Source: Photobacterium profundum (GTDB lineage: Bacteria; Pseudomonadota; Gammaproteobacteria; Enterobacterales; Vibrionaceae). Taken from it: 64,000 nucleotides of DNA. The notes below the pieces were generated by a model. The model worked only from the letters and a program-made list of their open reading frames with translations. It made no database searches and was not told where the DNA came from. Location of the stretch: the NCBI RefSeq assembly GCF_003026285.1, contig NZ_PYOD01000006.1, forward strand, positions 124,001-188,000, in the 5' to 3' direction. This document shows, piece by piece, positions 45,561 to 53,750 of this stretch (positions within the stretch are counted from its first letter, which is position 1; each line of letters opens with the position of its first letter). Made by a program: the position numbers and the translations under genes.

Positions 45561-46808
45561 ATGTCGGAAGATTTTCGCCAACAAGCTCTTCATTACCATG
45601 CTTACCCTGTACCAGGAAAAACGGCCATTGCGCTAACAAAGCCAGCAGATACTGTTCAAGATCTTGCTTTGGCATATAGCCCTGGTGTTGCTGAACCCGT
45701 TCGAGAAATCGCGCAAAATGCTGAAAATGTATATAAATATACCGGCAAAGGTAACATGGTTGCGGTTATTACCAACGGTACTGCTATCCTAGGTTTAGGG
45801 AATCTTGGTCCATTGGCGTCGAAGCCTGTAATGGAAGGTAAATCTTTATTGTTTAAACGCTTTGCTGGTTTAGACTCTATCGACATCGAAGTGAAGCACC
45901 GAACCATTGATGAGTTTGTTGATACAGTAGCAAACATTGCGGATACCTTTGGTGGTATTAACCTTGAAGATATTAAAGCACCAGACTGTTTTGAAATTGA
46001 AAAACGTCTGATTGAGCGTTGTTCTATTCCTGTATTCCACGATGATCAGCACGGTACAGCGATCGTAACGGCTGCAGGTATGTTGAATGCCCTTGAAATT
46101 CAAGGCAAAGAAATCAGCGAATCTGTCATTGTATGTTTAGGTGCGGGTGCGGCTGCTGTCGCATGTATGGAACTGTTGATTAAGTCTGGCGCTCAGCGCG
46201 AGAAAATTTATATGCTTGATCGTAAAGGTGTTATTCACACTCGTCGTGATGACATTAACGAATATAAGCAACTATTTGCTAATAACACCGATAAGCGTAC
46301 GCTGGAAGATGTTATTGAAGGAGCTGATATTTTTGTTGGCGTTTCAGGTCCAAACTTATTGGCTCCAGAAGCATTAAAGTTAATGGCAGATAAGCCTGTT
46401 GTGTTTGCATGTTCAAATCCTGATCCTGAAATTAAACCAGAATTAGCACATGCCGTTCGTGATGATCTGATTATGGGCACTGGCCGTTCTGATTACCCTA
46501 ACCAGGTAAACAACGTTATTTGTTTTCCATTCATTTTCCGTGGTGCATTAGATGTACGTGCGAGCAAAATTAATGATGAAATGAAGCTAGCAGCGGTAAA
46601 AGCGATTCGTGAATTAACGAAAGAGCCAGTACCAGCTGAAGTCATGAAAGCGGCCGGCGTCGATGAGCTTGAGTTTGGTGTTAACTATATTATTCCAAAG
46701 CCAATGGATCCACGCTTGCTTCCACGTGTTGCCAAAGCGGTAGCACAAGCAGCGATTGATTCGGGTGTGGCGCAAATTGACATGCCAGTGGGTTACATGG
46801 AAAGTTAA
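45561..46808 (+). CDS. NADP-dependent malic enzyme, short form
   Basis: Oxidative decarboxylation of malate to pyruvate. It has 415 residues, so the protein has only the malic domain and the NAD(P)-binding domain. The phosphotransacetylase-like C-terminal domain of the roughly 760-residue MaeB is absent. Seen are AYSPGVAEP, TNGTAILGLGNLGPLASKPVMEGK (the malic-enzyme signature), HDDQHGTAIV, and the Rossmann loop LGAGAAA near residue 197. NADP preference is assumed from relatives. It lies beyond rpmE, before a long AT-rich gap. Confidence 0.92.
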   Translation: MSEDFRQQALHYHAYPVPGKTAIALTKPADTVQDLALAYSPGVAEPVREIAQNAENVYKYTGKGNMVAVITNGTAILGLGNLGPLASKPVMEGKSLLFKRFAGLDSIDIEVKHRTIDEFVDTVANIADTFGGINLEDIKAPDCFEIEKRLIERCSIPVFHDDQHGTAIVTAAGMLNALEIQGKEISESVIVCLGAGAAAVACMELLIKSGAQREKIYMLDRKGVIHTRRDDINEYKQLFANNTDKRTLEDVIEGADIFVGVSGPNLLAPEALKLMADKPVVFACSNPDPEIKPELAHAVRDDLIMGTGRSDYPNQVNNVICFPFIFRGALDVRASKINDEMKLAAVKAIRELTKEPVPAEVMKAAGVDELEFGVNYIIPKPMDPRLLPRVAKAVAQAAIDSGVAQIDMPVGYMES

Positions 46809-46837
46809 TGTAACGCCTTCAACTTTTGTTGTGAACA

Positions 46838-46873
46838 CTCAGAGCCAGCTGCACACTGTGTCGCTGGCTTTGT
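46838..46873 (+). terminator. Weak terminator-like hairpin after the malic enzyme gene
   Basis: AGCCAGC (46843-46849) pairs with GCTGGCT (46863-46869) over a 13-base loop. The T-tract is short (TTTGTG), so termination efficiency is doubtful. Confidence 0.45.
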
Positions 46874-46916
46874 GCTATTTACGGTTTGACTGTACCACGA
46901 GTATTAGAACGGTATG

Positions 46917-47063
46917 TTATTCAGTAGGATCTCCCCCTTGCATCATGATCATTTCTGTACTGAACGAACCTGAAAAGAACATCGTGGTAGCCAATATAAG
47001 CATTAACATATATTTCCCACCGATTAGACACATGCCTATCATATTAATTACTGAATTCCACAT
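46917..47063 (-). CDS. Possible small membrane protein (48 aa)
   Basis: A leftward frame too short for usual gene callers. From ATG 47063, preceded by GGGGTGG, it encodes 48 residues with a hydrophobic centre (MLMLILATTMFFSGSFS) and the polar tail MQGGDPTE. An internal ATG with GGTGGG before it would give only the last 30 residues. I recognise no family. It lies in an AT-rich region where no other gene is convincing. Conservation in related genomes is the only good test; I regard it as possible, not established. Confidence 0.35.
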   Translation of the reverse strand: MWNSVINMIGMCLIGGKYMLMLILATTMFFSGSFSTEMIMMQGGDPTE

Positions 47064-47075
47064 ATACCACCCCAT

Positions 47076-47833
47076 AGATTGCTGAATAAATAAAAATAAA
47101 CGCTCGAGTAATATCCGTATTGCTTTGAATTACTGTAGTACGTTTATTGTATTAGGTTAGGGGGAGTACTATTTGATTATGATCATTTTTATATTCAGCA
47201 TTCATTCAAGGTTATTAATAAATATAAAATACGCTAGCTAAGTTCTGTTTTTACAAAAAATAGCAATTTATTACTTTTTAGTGATGCTGTGTAACTGCTG
47301 AAATCTAATTGGTGGAATAGTTACAAATATATTATTAACGACTATATTAATTACAATTTGTATTTTTAATTACAAGGATAAATAAAACGAAATATATATA
47401 TCGACTTTGTAATGATTAGTTACAGTGTGAAATTTTTAGTGTTACTTTTAATAGTTAATGAATGTTGTATTTGATTTATTGAGTTACTGCTGACCTTTTT
47501 TATACGTTCAGTTTGTTTGCATAATTCAGTACCTATATTAAGATTCACATCACAAAAAAGCCTTTCGATACGGTTAAATCTACATTTTGATGTGAATTGC
47601 TCGGCTTTATCGATGTGTTTAGTCACTTATTATTCAGTCTTGTTTATGCCTGTTTACATTCTTTTTAATATTTTTCGTCGATATCAATCCGAATATTGAT
47701 GGGGGTCAATAAAGTTTCCAAATAAGAACTGTGAATACCGAAAAGTATTTTAACAGTTAAGTGAATAATATAATTTAAATGCGGCCAATCATTCTGTTTG
47801 GCTATTATTAATTAATTAAGTTCAGGGCTGACC
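47076..47833. other. AT-rich gap before the P-type ATPase gene
   Basis: About 760 bases of low GC content with no convincing gene. A 68-codon leftward frame (47420-47626, very Lys/Asn/Thr rich) lacks a ribosome site. GCCAA/TTGGC near 47790-47812 is a minor hairpin. It separates the conserved rpmE/malic-enzyme end from the cation-transport genes and may mark an insertion point. Confidence 0.5.
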
Positions 47834-47881
47834 ATGCCTTGGTTGGTTTTTTGTCGTCTTTATTTTGTTGGGAGTTATTGC

Positions 47882-50632
47882 ATGCGAAAAAAGTGGTTTA
47901 TAAAGACAGCGGATGACACGCTCTCAGAGTTGAATACAACGCGTTGTGGTCTTTCATCTGAGACAGTGACAGAGCGTCAAGCTGAATACGGGCCAAATGA
48001 AATACAAGAGCAAGAAGGTAAGTCTGCTCTTGAAATGTTATTACACCAATTTAAAAACCCATTGATCTTTATTCTGGCTGTCGGGGCTTTAGTGTCCTTA
48101 TTTACGGGTCATTATGTTGATGGTATCGCTATTTCGGTGATTATTGTCATCAATGCGTTGATTGCGTTTTGGCAAGAGATGAAAGCAAAAAAAGGGATGG
48201 ATGCCCTAAAAGAGATGGCAGCACCCAACGCAGACGTCGTGCGTGACGGAGAAGTGTTATCGATTCCAGCACGAGAATTGGTGCCTGGTGACATTTTAAC
48301 GATTAATACCGGCGACATTTTAGCTGCTGATGTTCGCATCATTGAAGCCAATCGGCTCTCTATTGACGAAGCTGCACTTACCGGTGAATCAGAGCCTGTC
48401 GATAAAGCTATTGCAGCTTTAGATGGTGAAAATATTGGCTTGGGTGACCAAGTAAATATGGGCTTTATGACAACGATTGTAACCTCAGGTAATGGTTACG
48501 GTGTTGTGGTCGGTACTGGGATGCAGACCGAAGTTGGCCATATTGCTGACTTGATGACGAATACCGAAGAAACAAAAACACCGATGCAAGTGCGTATGGA
48601 TACTATCGCTCATACGTTAATGATTGCTGCGTTGGCAGTTGTTGCTGTGGTGTGTGCGATTGGTTTGTACCACGGTATGCCATGGATAGAAATTCTGAGC
48701 ACAGGTATTTCATTGTCGGTAGCTGCGATTCCTGAAGGCTTGCCAACGGTAGTATCCATTGTATTGACAATGGGCTCGACCAAAATGGTAAAGAGTAATG
48801 CGTTGGCGAAGCAGTTGTCTGCGATCGAGACCCTGGGCTCAACAACGGTTATTTGTTCAGACAAAACGGGCACGTTGACACAAAACCAAATGCAGGTAAT
48901 GCAAGCGTATGATGCATCGGGTCGCCAGTGGAAAGTGACTGGTAAAGGCTTTGATCCAAAAGGAGAGTTTATTCCTCAAGAACATAATACAGCGGTAACA
49001 GATAGCCCAGAAATGATGCAAGGCTTGACTGTTGCAACGTTATGTAACGATGCCCAATATTTACAAGATGAAGGTAAATACACGGTGCGCGGTAACCCAA
49101 CTGAAGGCGCATTGATTGTCGCGGCAGCGAAAGCTGGCTTGCAGCAAGGCACTATGTTGGCGTCGGGTGATTTTACCTTAGTTGAGAAATTCCCGTTCGA
49201 CTCAGGTCGAAAAATGGCATCGGTAATTGTACGAGATAAAGCTGGCCAACATTTCTTGGCTGTAAAAGGAGCACCAGATGTCATCTTGCGTAAAGCATCG
49301 GGCTTTATGGTTGACGGTAATGTGGTAGTCCATTCGGGTCAGGAAATGCAAGGGAATTTGGCACTGGCGTCTAGTCCTGCCGAGCAACATATTGCGAATT
49401 ACCAGAAAGCGATTGAAGAGTTTGCTGATCAAGCACTGCGCACACTTGCTGTTGGCTTCCGCCCTTTGACAGATGAAGATTTAGAACGTGATCATCATGA
49501 GTTGGAACATGACATCACAATTCTAGGTTTGTACGGCATTATGGACCCTCCACGGCCTGAAGTGCGTGATGCGATAAATAGCTGTTTTGATGCTGGCGTT
49601 CGTACTGTCATGATCACTGGTGATCATGCCTTAACGGCTGCTGCTGTTGCACGAGATATTGGCATTATCCGTAGTGAAAACGATAAGGTCATTACGGGAG
49701 CTCAATTGGATGAAATGGACGATGAAGAGCTACGCCGTATCTGCCCTGAGGTTGCCGTATTTGCTCGTGTGAGCCCAGAACATAAACTTCGTATCGTGAA
49801 AGCACAGCAAGAAAACAATGAAGTACCTGCAATGACTGGTGATGGTGTGAATGATGCACCAGCACTTCGCCGAGCTGATATTGGGGTAGCTATGGGTATT
49901 TCTGGTACCTCGGTAGCAAAAGACTCTGGCGACCTAATTTTGTTGGATGATAACTTCAGCACGATTGTGAAAGCTGTGCGTCAAGGTCGTCAGATCTTTG
50001 ATAATTTACGCAAGTTTATTCGTCAGGCATTGACAGCGAACGTGGGTGAAGTAGCAGTAATACTGATTGCCTTCTTAGTGATGGGGCCAGCAACTATTCT
50101 GCCGCTTACACCATTGATGATCTTATGGATTAACTTAGTATCTGATGGTCTACCTGCGTTGGCATTAGGGGTTGAGCCGGAAGAGAACGACGTGATGTCG
50201 CGTAAACCGCGTAAGCGTAACGAAGGCTTCTTTGGCAATAGCCTAGGTGTCAGAATTGTAATTCGTGGTTTGGCATTGGGGGGCATGAGTTACCTAGCGT
50301 TTAGCTGGGCATTAAATGCTGGTCACAGTGCTGAATATGCACAGACAGTGGCGTTTGCAATGCTGATTTTCTCTCAGCTATGGCACCTGTTTGATTCGCG
50401 TAGTTTTACAACGTTATACCGTAAAAATCCATTCACCAATAAGTATTTACTTGGTGCAGTGGTGTTGTCTGCCACGCTATCTTTAGCGGTGATTTACACC
50501 GGCTTTGGTCAATTGGTATTTAATACTGAGTCACTATCATTCGGTCACTTGTTGGCTGTGGTTGTTGCGGCATCAGTACCGACCTTTGTGCTATCAGGTA
50601 TCAAAGAAATAACGAAAGTGAAATTCGTCTAA
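47882..50632 (+). CDS. Cation-transporting P-type ATPase, Ca2+-ATPase (type IIA) like
   Basis: Inner-membrane ion pump of 916 residues, related to PMR1/PacL Ca2+ pumps. In order: cation ATPase N-domain; actuator loop with TGES (near 168); PEGLP in TM4; phosphorylation site DKTGT at about residue 327; KGAPD; GDGVNDAPAL (near 655); and a C-terminal membrane domain. NVGE in TM5 and NLVSDG in TM6 provide side chains that bind Ca2+ in SERCA, so Ca2+ (or Mn2+) is favoured over Na+. ATG 47882 follows GGGAG; ATG 47834 is also possible. An antiporter gene follows. Confidence 0.85.
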   Translation: MRKKWFIKTADDTLSELNTTRCGLSSETVTERQAEYGPNEIQEQEGKSALEMLLHQFKNPLIFILAVGALVSLFTGHYVDGIAISVIIVINALIAFWQEMKAKKGMDALKEMAAPNADVVRDGEVLSIPARELVPGDILTINTGDILAADVRIIEANRLSIDEAALTGESEPVDKAIAALDGENIGLGDQVNMGFMTTIVTSGNGYGVVVGTGMQTEVGHIADLMTNTEETKTPMQVRMDTIAHTLMIAALAVVAVVCAIGLYHGMPWIEILSTGISLSVAAIPEGLPTVVSIVLTMGSTKMVKSNALAKQLSAIETLGSTTVICSDKTGTLTQNQMQVMQAYDASGRQWKVTGKGFDPKGEFIPQEHNTAVTDSPEMMQGLTVATLCNDAQYLQDEGKYTVRGNPTEGALIVAAAKAGLQQGTMLASGDFTLVEKFPFDSGRKMASVIVRDKAGQHFLAVKGAPDVILRKASGFMVDGNVVVHSGQEMQGNLALASSPAEQHIANYQKAIEEFADQALRTLAVGFRPLTDEDLERDHHELEHDITILGLYGIMDPPRPEVRDAINSCFDAGVRTVMITGDHALTAAAVARDIGIIRSENDKVITGAQLDEMDDEELRRICPEVAVFARVSPEHKLRIVKAQQENNEVPAMTGDGVNDAPALRRADIGVAMGISGTSVAKDSGDLILLDDNFSTIVKAVRQGRQIFDNLRKFIRQALTANVGEVAVILIAFLVMGPATILPLTPLMILWINLVSDGLPALALGVEPEENDVMSRKPRKRNEGFFGNSLGVRIVIRGLALGGMSYLAFSWALNAGHSAEYAQTVAFAMLIFSQLWHLFDSRSFTTLYRKNPFTNKYLLGAVVLSATLSLAVIYTGFGQLVFNTESLSFGHLLAVVVAASVPTFVLSGIKEITKVKFV

Positions 50633-50639
50633 CCCGTTG

Positions 50640-50675
50640 GCCTGCAATTCCGCAATGGATTGCAGGCTACTTTTT
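50640..50675 (+). terminator. Terminator-like hairpin after the P-type ATPase gene
   Basis: GCCTGCAAT (50640-50648) pairs perfectly with ATTGCAGGC (50659-50667), followed by TACTTTTT. It may cause partial termination before the antiporter gene. Confidence 0.65.
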
Positions 50676-50712
50676 ATGAGCAATGGATTGCAAGCTAATT
50701 CTATGAGCAATG
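50652..50712. repeat. 27-28 bp tandem repeat, about 2.2 copies
   Basis: Two successive units begin GCAATGGATTGCA and end TATGA (50652-50679 and 50680-50706), followed by a partial third GCAATG (50707-50712). The units differ by three substitutions and one base of length. The first unit includes the right arm of the hairpin at 50640-50675. It lies in the gap before the antiporter gene. Confidence 0.7.
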
Positions 50713-50730
50713 TAATACAGGGGTTATGAC

Positions 50731-51894
50731 GTGAAAAAGATTATCGTATATTCCGCACTCTTATTGGTGGGGCTGGTTTGTTCTCAACTACTACCATCTT
50801 TCATTCCTAGTTATAGCAAGTTGCAACCAGTCATTATGGTGCTGACCATGTCGGCACTGGCTTACATTATGATCAATGTGGGCCGTGAGTTTGAAATTGA
50901 TAAAAACAACCTGAAACAATACCGCTGGGATTATGTTGTCGCCATGACAACAGCAACATTCCCATGGATCGCTGTCGTGGTGTATTTCATCTTTGTGCTA
51001 ATGCCACCAGAGCTATGGAGCAACGTAGATGCTTGGAAAGAAACATTAGTTATTGGTCGCTTTGCTGCACCAACATCGGCGGGGGTGTTATTTGCCATGC
51101 TGACTGCAGCTGGGCTAGGCGCAACATGGGTATTTAATAAAGCCCGTATTTTGGCCATTTTTGATGACTTAGATACTGTGCTGCTGATGATTCCATTGTC
51201 TATTTTGGTGGTGGGATGGCAACCCGCGCTAGGCCTGACGTTAGTGCTAATGTTTGGTCTATTGGCGCTGGGTTATCGTTATTTACATTTGTGGTCTATT
51301 CCTTCTTCAGCTTCTGCCGTGTTGGGGTATGCCGTTGTGATAGCTGTTGTGTGCGAATTGTTTTACCTACGCAGCGGTGTTCATTTTGAAGTCTTGTTAC
51401 CTGCGTTTGTGTTGGGTTGCATGATGAAATCGCAGCATGAGTCGGCGTCTGATCAACAGCTATCCAGCTTGATTGCTGGTGTATTCATGGTGTTGGTTGG
51501 CTTAAGTTTGCCACAAATTTTTGGTTCGGCTGATATTACTGCGTCTGATAGCATCACGCTCTCTATGCCTGCTATGTCATTGGCTGAAATTACTTACCAT
51601 GTTGTCGTTATCTCGATCATTGCCAATGTCGGCAAGATGTTCCCTCTATTTTGTTACCGCAAAGAAGCTTCACTCAAAGAGCGATTAGCGTTGTCGATTA
51701 GTATGTGGCCGCGCGGTGAAGTGGGGGCTGGTGTGTTGATGATCAGTCTTGGTTATGGCTTTGGTGGACCGATTGTCACTATCAGCATGCTGTCGTTAGC
51801 ACTGAACTTGGTACTGACTGGTGTGTTTATTATGGTGGTGAGAAAACTCATTCTAAATGAAAGACAGGAAGGAGAAAGCTATGAAAAGGCGTGA
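50731..51894 (+). CDS. Cation/proton antiporter (CPA superfamily)
   Basis: Polytopic membrane protein of 387 residues with about 11-12 hydrophobic segments. It resembles CPA-type Na+(K+)/H+ exchangers: VGREFEIDKNNLKQYRWDY after TM2, an acidic FDDLDTVLLM near residue 147 as candidate ion site, and SMWPRGEVGAGVLM near residue 328, where RGE is typical of the family. It lacks a C-terminal TrkA domain. It is probably cotranscribed with the P-type ATPase, so the pair may balance Ca2+, Na+ and H+. The transported ion is not proven. Confidence 0.82.
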   Translation: MKKIIVYSALLLVGLVCSQLLPSFIPSYSKLQPVIMVLTMSALAYIMINVGREFEIDKNNLKQYRWDYVVAMTTATFPWIAVVVYFIFVLMPPELWSNVDAWKETLVIGRFAAPTSAGVLFAMLTAAGLGATWVFNKARILAIFDDLDTVLLMIPLSILVVGWQPALGLTLVLMFGLLALGYRYLHLWSIPSSASAVLGYAVVIAVVCELFYLRSGVHFEVLLPAFVLGCMMKSQHESASDQQLSSLIAGVFMVLVGLSLPQIFGSADITASDSITLSMPAMSLAEITYHVVVISIIANVGKMFPLFCYRKEASLKERLALSISMWPRGEVGAGVLMISLGYGFGGPIVTISMLSLALNLVLTGVFIMVVRKLILNERQEGESYEKA

Positions 51895-51961
51895 ACTTAA
51901 ATTGCTAGGTATTGTGATTACTATTTTTCTTTTTACATTGATGATAGGGCGTGCGGCGTAA
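51881..51961 (+). CDS. 26-residue single-pass membrane peptide overlapping the antiporter gene
   Basis: A mini-ORF below the size limit of usual gene finders. It starts at ATG 51881 after a strong AAGGAG ribosome site at good spacing and overlaps the antiporter stop by 14 bases in another frame. The peptide has a basic N-terminus (MKRRELK), one hydrophobic helix (about residues 8-23, LLGIVITIFLFTLMIG) and a short RAA tail. Such peptides often are accessory subunits of transporters (compare KdpF with KdpABC), so a role with the antiporter or the ATPase is likely. No known family is recognised. Confidence 0.6.
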   Translation: MKRRELKLLGIVITIFLFTLMIGRAA

Positions 51962-52026
51962 GCGGAGAACTAATAAAGTAAAAGCTATCATTAAAAATTA
52001 CAAAAAGTAGCGTGTTTCCATATTTG

Positions 52027-52067
52027 CTGACTGTGGTACCAGAGTTGTCACCACAGTCAGTTTTTTT
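52027..52067 (+). terminator. Intrinsic terminator of the ATPase/antiporter unit
   Basis: A perfect 10-bp stem CTGACTGTGG / CCACAGTCAG (52027-52036 with 52051-52060) is followed by seven T residues. It lies between the mini-ORF and the convergent metJ. Confidence 0.92.
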
Positions 52068-52085
52068 GTACCTAGAAGATGAACG

Positions 52086-52403
52086 TTATTCGTTGATGTC
52101 TTCGTAAGTAATGCCCATTTCATCCATGATCGCTTTCGCTTCTGCTGGAAGTGCATCTGGACAATCTTTACGAATATCGTCATCAGTTGGTAACGGCTGA
52201 CCTGTATAAGCATGTAGGAATGCTTCACACAGTAATTCACTGTTTGTTGCATGACGCAGGTTATTTACCTGGCGACGAGTGCGTTCATCAGTCAAGATTT
52301 TTAAAACCTTTAATGGAATCGAAACAGTAATTTTCTTAACTTGTTCGTTTTTCTTACCATGTTCCGCGTATGGGCTGATGTACTCGCCATTCCACTCTGC
52401 CAT
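52086..52403 (-). CDS. metJ: Methionine repressor MetJ
   Basis: Ribbon-helix-helix repressor that uses S-adenosylmethionine as corepressor, 105 residues. It begins [18 protein letters not shown], then [20 protein letters not shown] (the DNA-binding beta strand and helix) and [22 protein letters not shown]. The first 70 residues are near identical to E. coli MetJ by recall. The C-terminal third is more divergent. It is divergent from metB, with tandem met boxes between them. Confidence 0.97.
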   Translation of the reverse strand: MAEWNGEYISPYAEHGKKNEQVKKITVSIPLKVLKILTDERTRRQVNNLRHATNSELLCEAFLHAYTGQPLPTDDDIRKDCPDALPAEAKAIMDEMGITYEDINE

Positions 52404-52477
52404 GTTCTACCTTCTCAGCGATATTAGGGCTAAATAATTATAACCCGAATTTTAGCCGGATTTACCGCCACATGCAA

Positions 52478-52509
52478 AGACATATGGACGTCTAGAAGTG
52501 TTGACGTCT
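52478..52509. promoter_or_regulatory. Four tandem met boxes (MetJ operator) between metJ and metB
   Basis: Four contiguous 8-base units, AGACATAT, GGACGTCT, AGAAGTGT and TGACGTCT, compare with the consensus AGACGTCT. Units two and four match at 7 and 6 positions. MetJ dimers bind such arrays side by side. The site can repress both metJ and metBL. Confidence 0.85.
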
Positions 52510-52583
52510 TAGTTTAATGTCGGTAATGTTGTTGTTGCTATTTTATTCAGGAACGGGCTAAGCCTGAAACAAGGAAGGTAATA

Positions 52584-53750
52584 ATGAGTGACAAGCAACT
52601 TGCCACCATCGCTGTGCGCACAGGTATTGAATCAGACAGTCAGCACAACGCTGTTGTTCCACCTATTTATCTGACATCGACTTATAGTTTCCCCAAACTC
52701 GGTGAGTTACCGCAGTACGACTATTCTCGATCAGGCAATCCCACGCGGAACATGTTAGCTGATGCCTTATCTGATCTCGAAGGCGGTGCCGGTGGCGTTG
52801 TGACGAGTTGCGGAACTGCTGCAATTAACTTGCTTGTATCGGCATTGCTTAGCCCTGATGATTTAATTATTGCCCCGCATGATTGTTATGGTGGTACTTA
52901 CCGCCTGTTTAATACACGTGCTAATAAAGGTGATTTTAACGTTTTATTTATCGATCAGTCAGATCCCGTAGCGCTTGCTCAAGCGCTGGCGAAAAAACCT
53001 AAAATTGTTTGGGTTGAAACCCCGTCGAACCCATTATTACGTGTGATTGATGTAGAAGCATTGTGCCAGCAAGCTAAAGCGGTTGGCGCGCAGGTTGCCG
53101 TTGATAACACCTTTCTTTCTCCGCTTTTACAGCAACCTATTAAATTAGGCGCTGATTTTGTGGTGCATTCGACGACGAAATACATCAATGGTCATTCGGA
53201 TGTTGTGGGTGGCGTTTTAATTTCAAAAGATGCAGATCAAGCAGAAAACATTGCTTGGTGGGCTAACTGCATTGGTGCTACGGGTGCACCGTTTGATGCT
53301 TACTTAACATTACGTGGTGTGCGTACGTTAGGTGCAAGAATGCGGATGCATGAAGAGAATGGTGCCGAGATCCTTAAGTACCTACAAACAAATGCTCTGG
53401 TTGGCCAAATTTATCATCCTAGTTTGCCTGAGCACCCAGGCCATGAGATTGCAGCGCGTCAGCAAAAAGGATTTGGTTCTATGCTTAGCTTTGAGCTGGC
53501 AGGTACTTACCGCCAACTTGAAGTTTTCGTTGAGGCATTAAAATTATTTTCATTAGCAGAATCATTAGGTGGAACCGAAAGCTTAATTGCGCATCCATCA
53601 AGCATGACACACCGTGCTATGTCTGATGAAGCACAAGCAGAAGCTGGTATTAAAACGTCACTGTTACGCCTTTCTGTTGGTTTGGAAGATCCTCAAGATT
53701 TAATTAACGATCTTGAACAAGCATTTACTCTGGCTGCGGAGGCGGTGTAA
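52584..53750 (+). CDS. metB: Cystathionine gamma-synthase
   Basis: PLP enzyme joining O-succinylhomoserine and cysteine to make cystathionine. It has 388 residues, near the 386 of E. coli. Seen are YDYSRSGNPTRN, VETPSNPLLRV, VDNTFLSP, and the PLP Lys motif VHSTTKYINGHSD with Lys near residue 198. The first Met is preceded by AAGGAAGG. Its stop overlaps the metL start by one base (TAATG), so metB and metL are translated together. It is under MetJ control from the boxes at 52478-52509. Confidence 0.97.
   Translation: MSDKQLATIAVRTGIESDSQHNAVVPPIYLTSTYSFPKLGELPQYDYSRSGNPTRNMLADALSDLEGGAGGVVTSCGTAAINLLVSALLSPDDLIIAPHDCYGGTYRLFNTRANKGDFNVLFIDQSDPVALAQALAKKPKIVWVETPSNPLLRVIDVEALCQQAKAVGAQVAVDNTFLSPLLQQPIKLGADFVVHSTTKYINGHSDVVGGVLISKDADQAENIAWWANCIGATGAPFDAYLTLRGVRTLGARMRMHEENGAEILKYLQTNALVGQIYHPSLPEHPGHEIAARQQKGFGSMLSFELAGTYRQLEVFVEALKLFSLAESLGGTESLIAHPSSMTHRAMSDEAQAEAGIKTSLLRLSVGLEDPQDLINDLEQAFTLAAEAV

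Noticed and set aside
46756..47085. 109-codon ORF overlapping the end of the malic enzyme gene
   Set aside because: It overlaps a firm gene in another frame and shows no family features.
47420..47626. 68-codon leftward ORF in the AT-rich gap
   Set aside because: No ribosome site; Lys/Asn/Thr-rich as expected for random AT-rich DNA. Kept only as a remark in the gap entry.
47824..47860. Attenuator-like hairpin with T-run at the start of the ATPase gene
   Set aside because: ACCA/TGGT gives only a 4-bp stem before the T-run, too weak to support.
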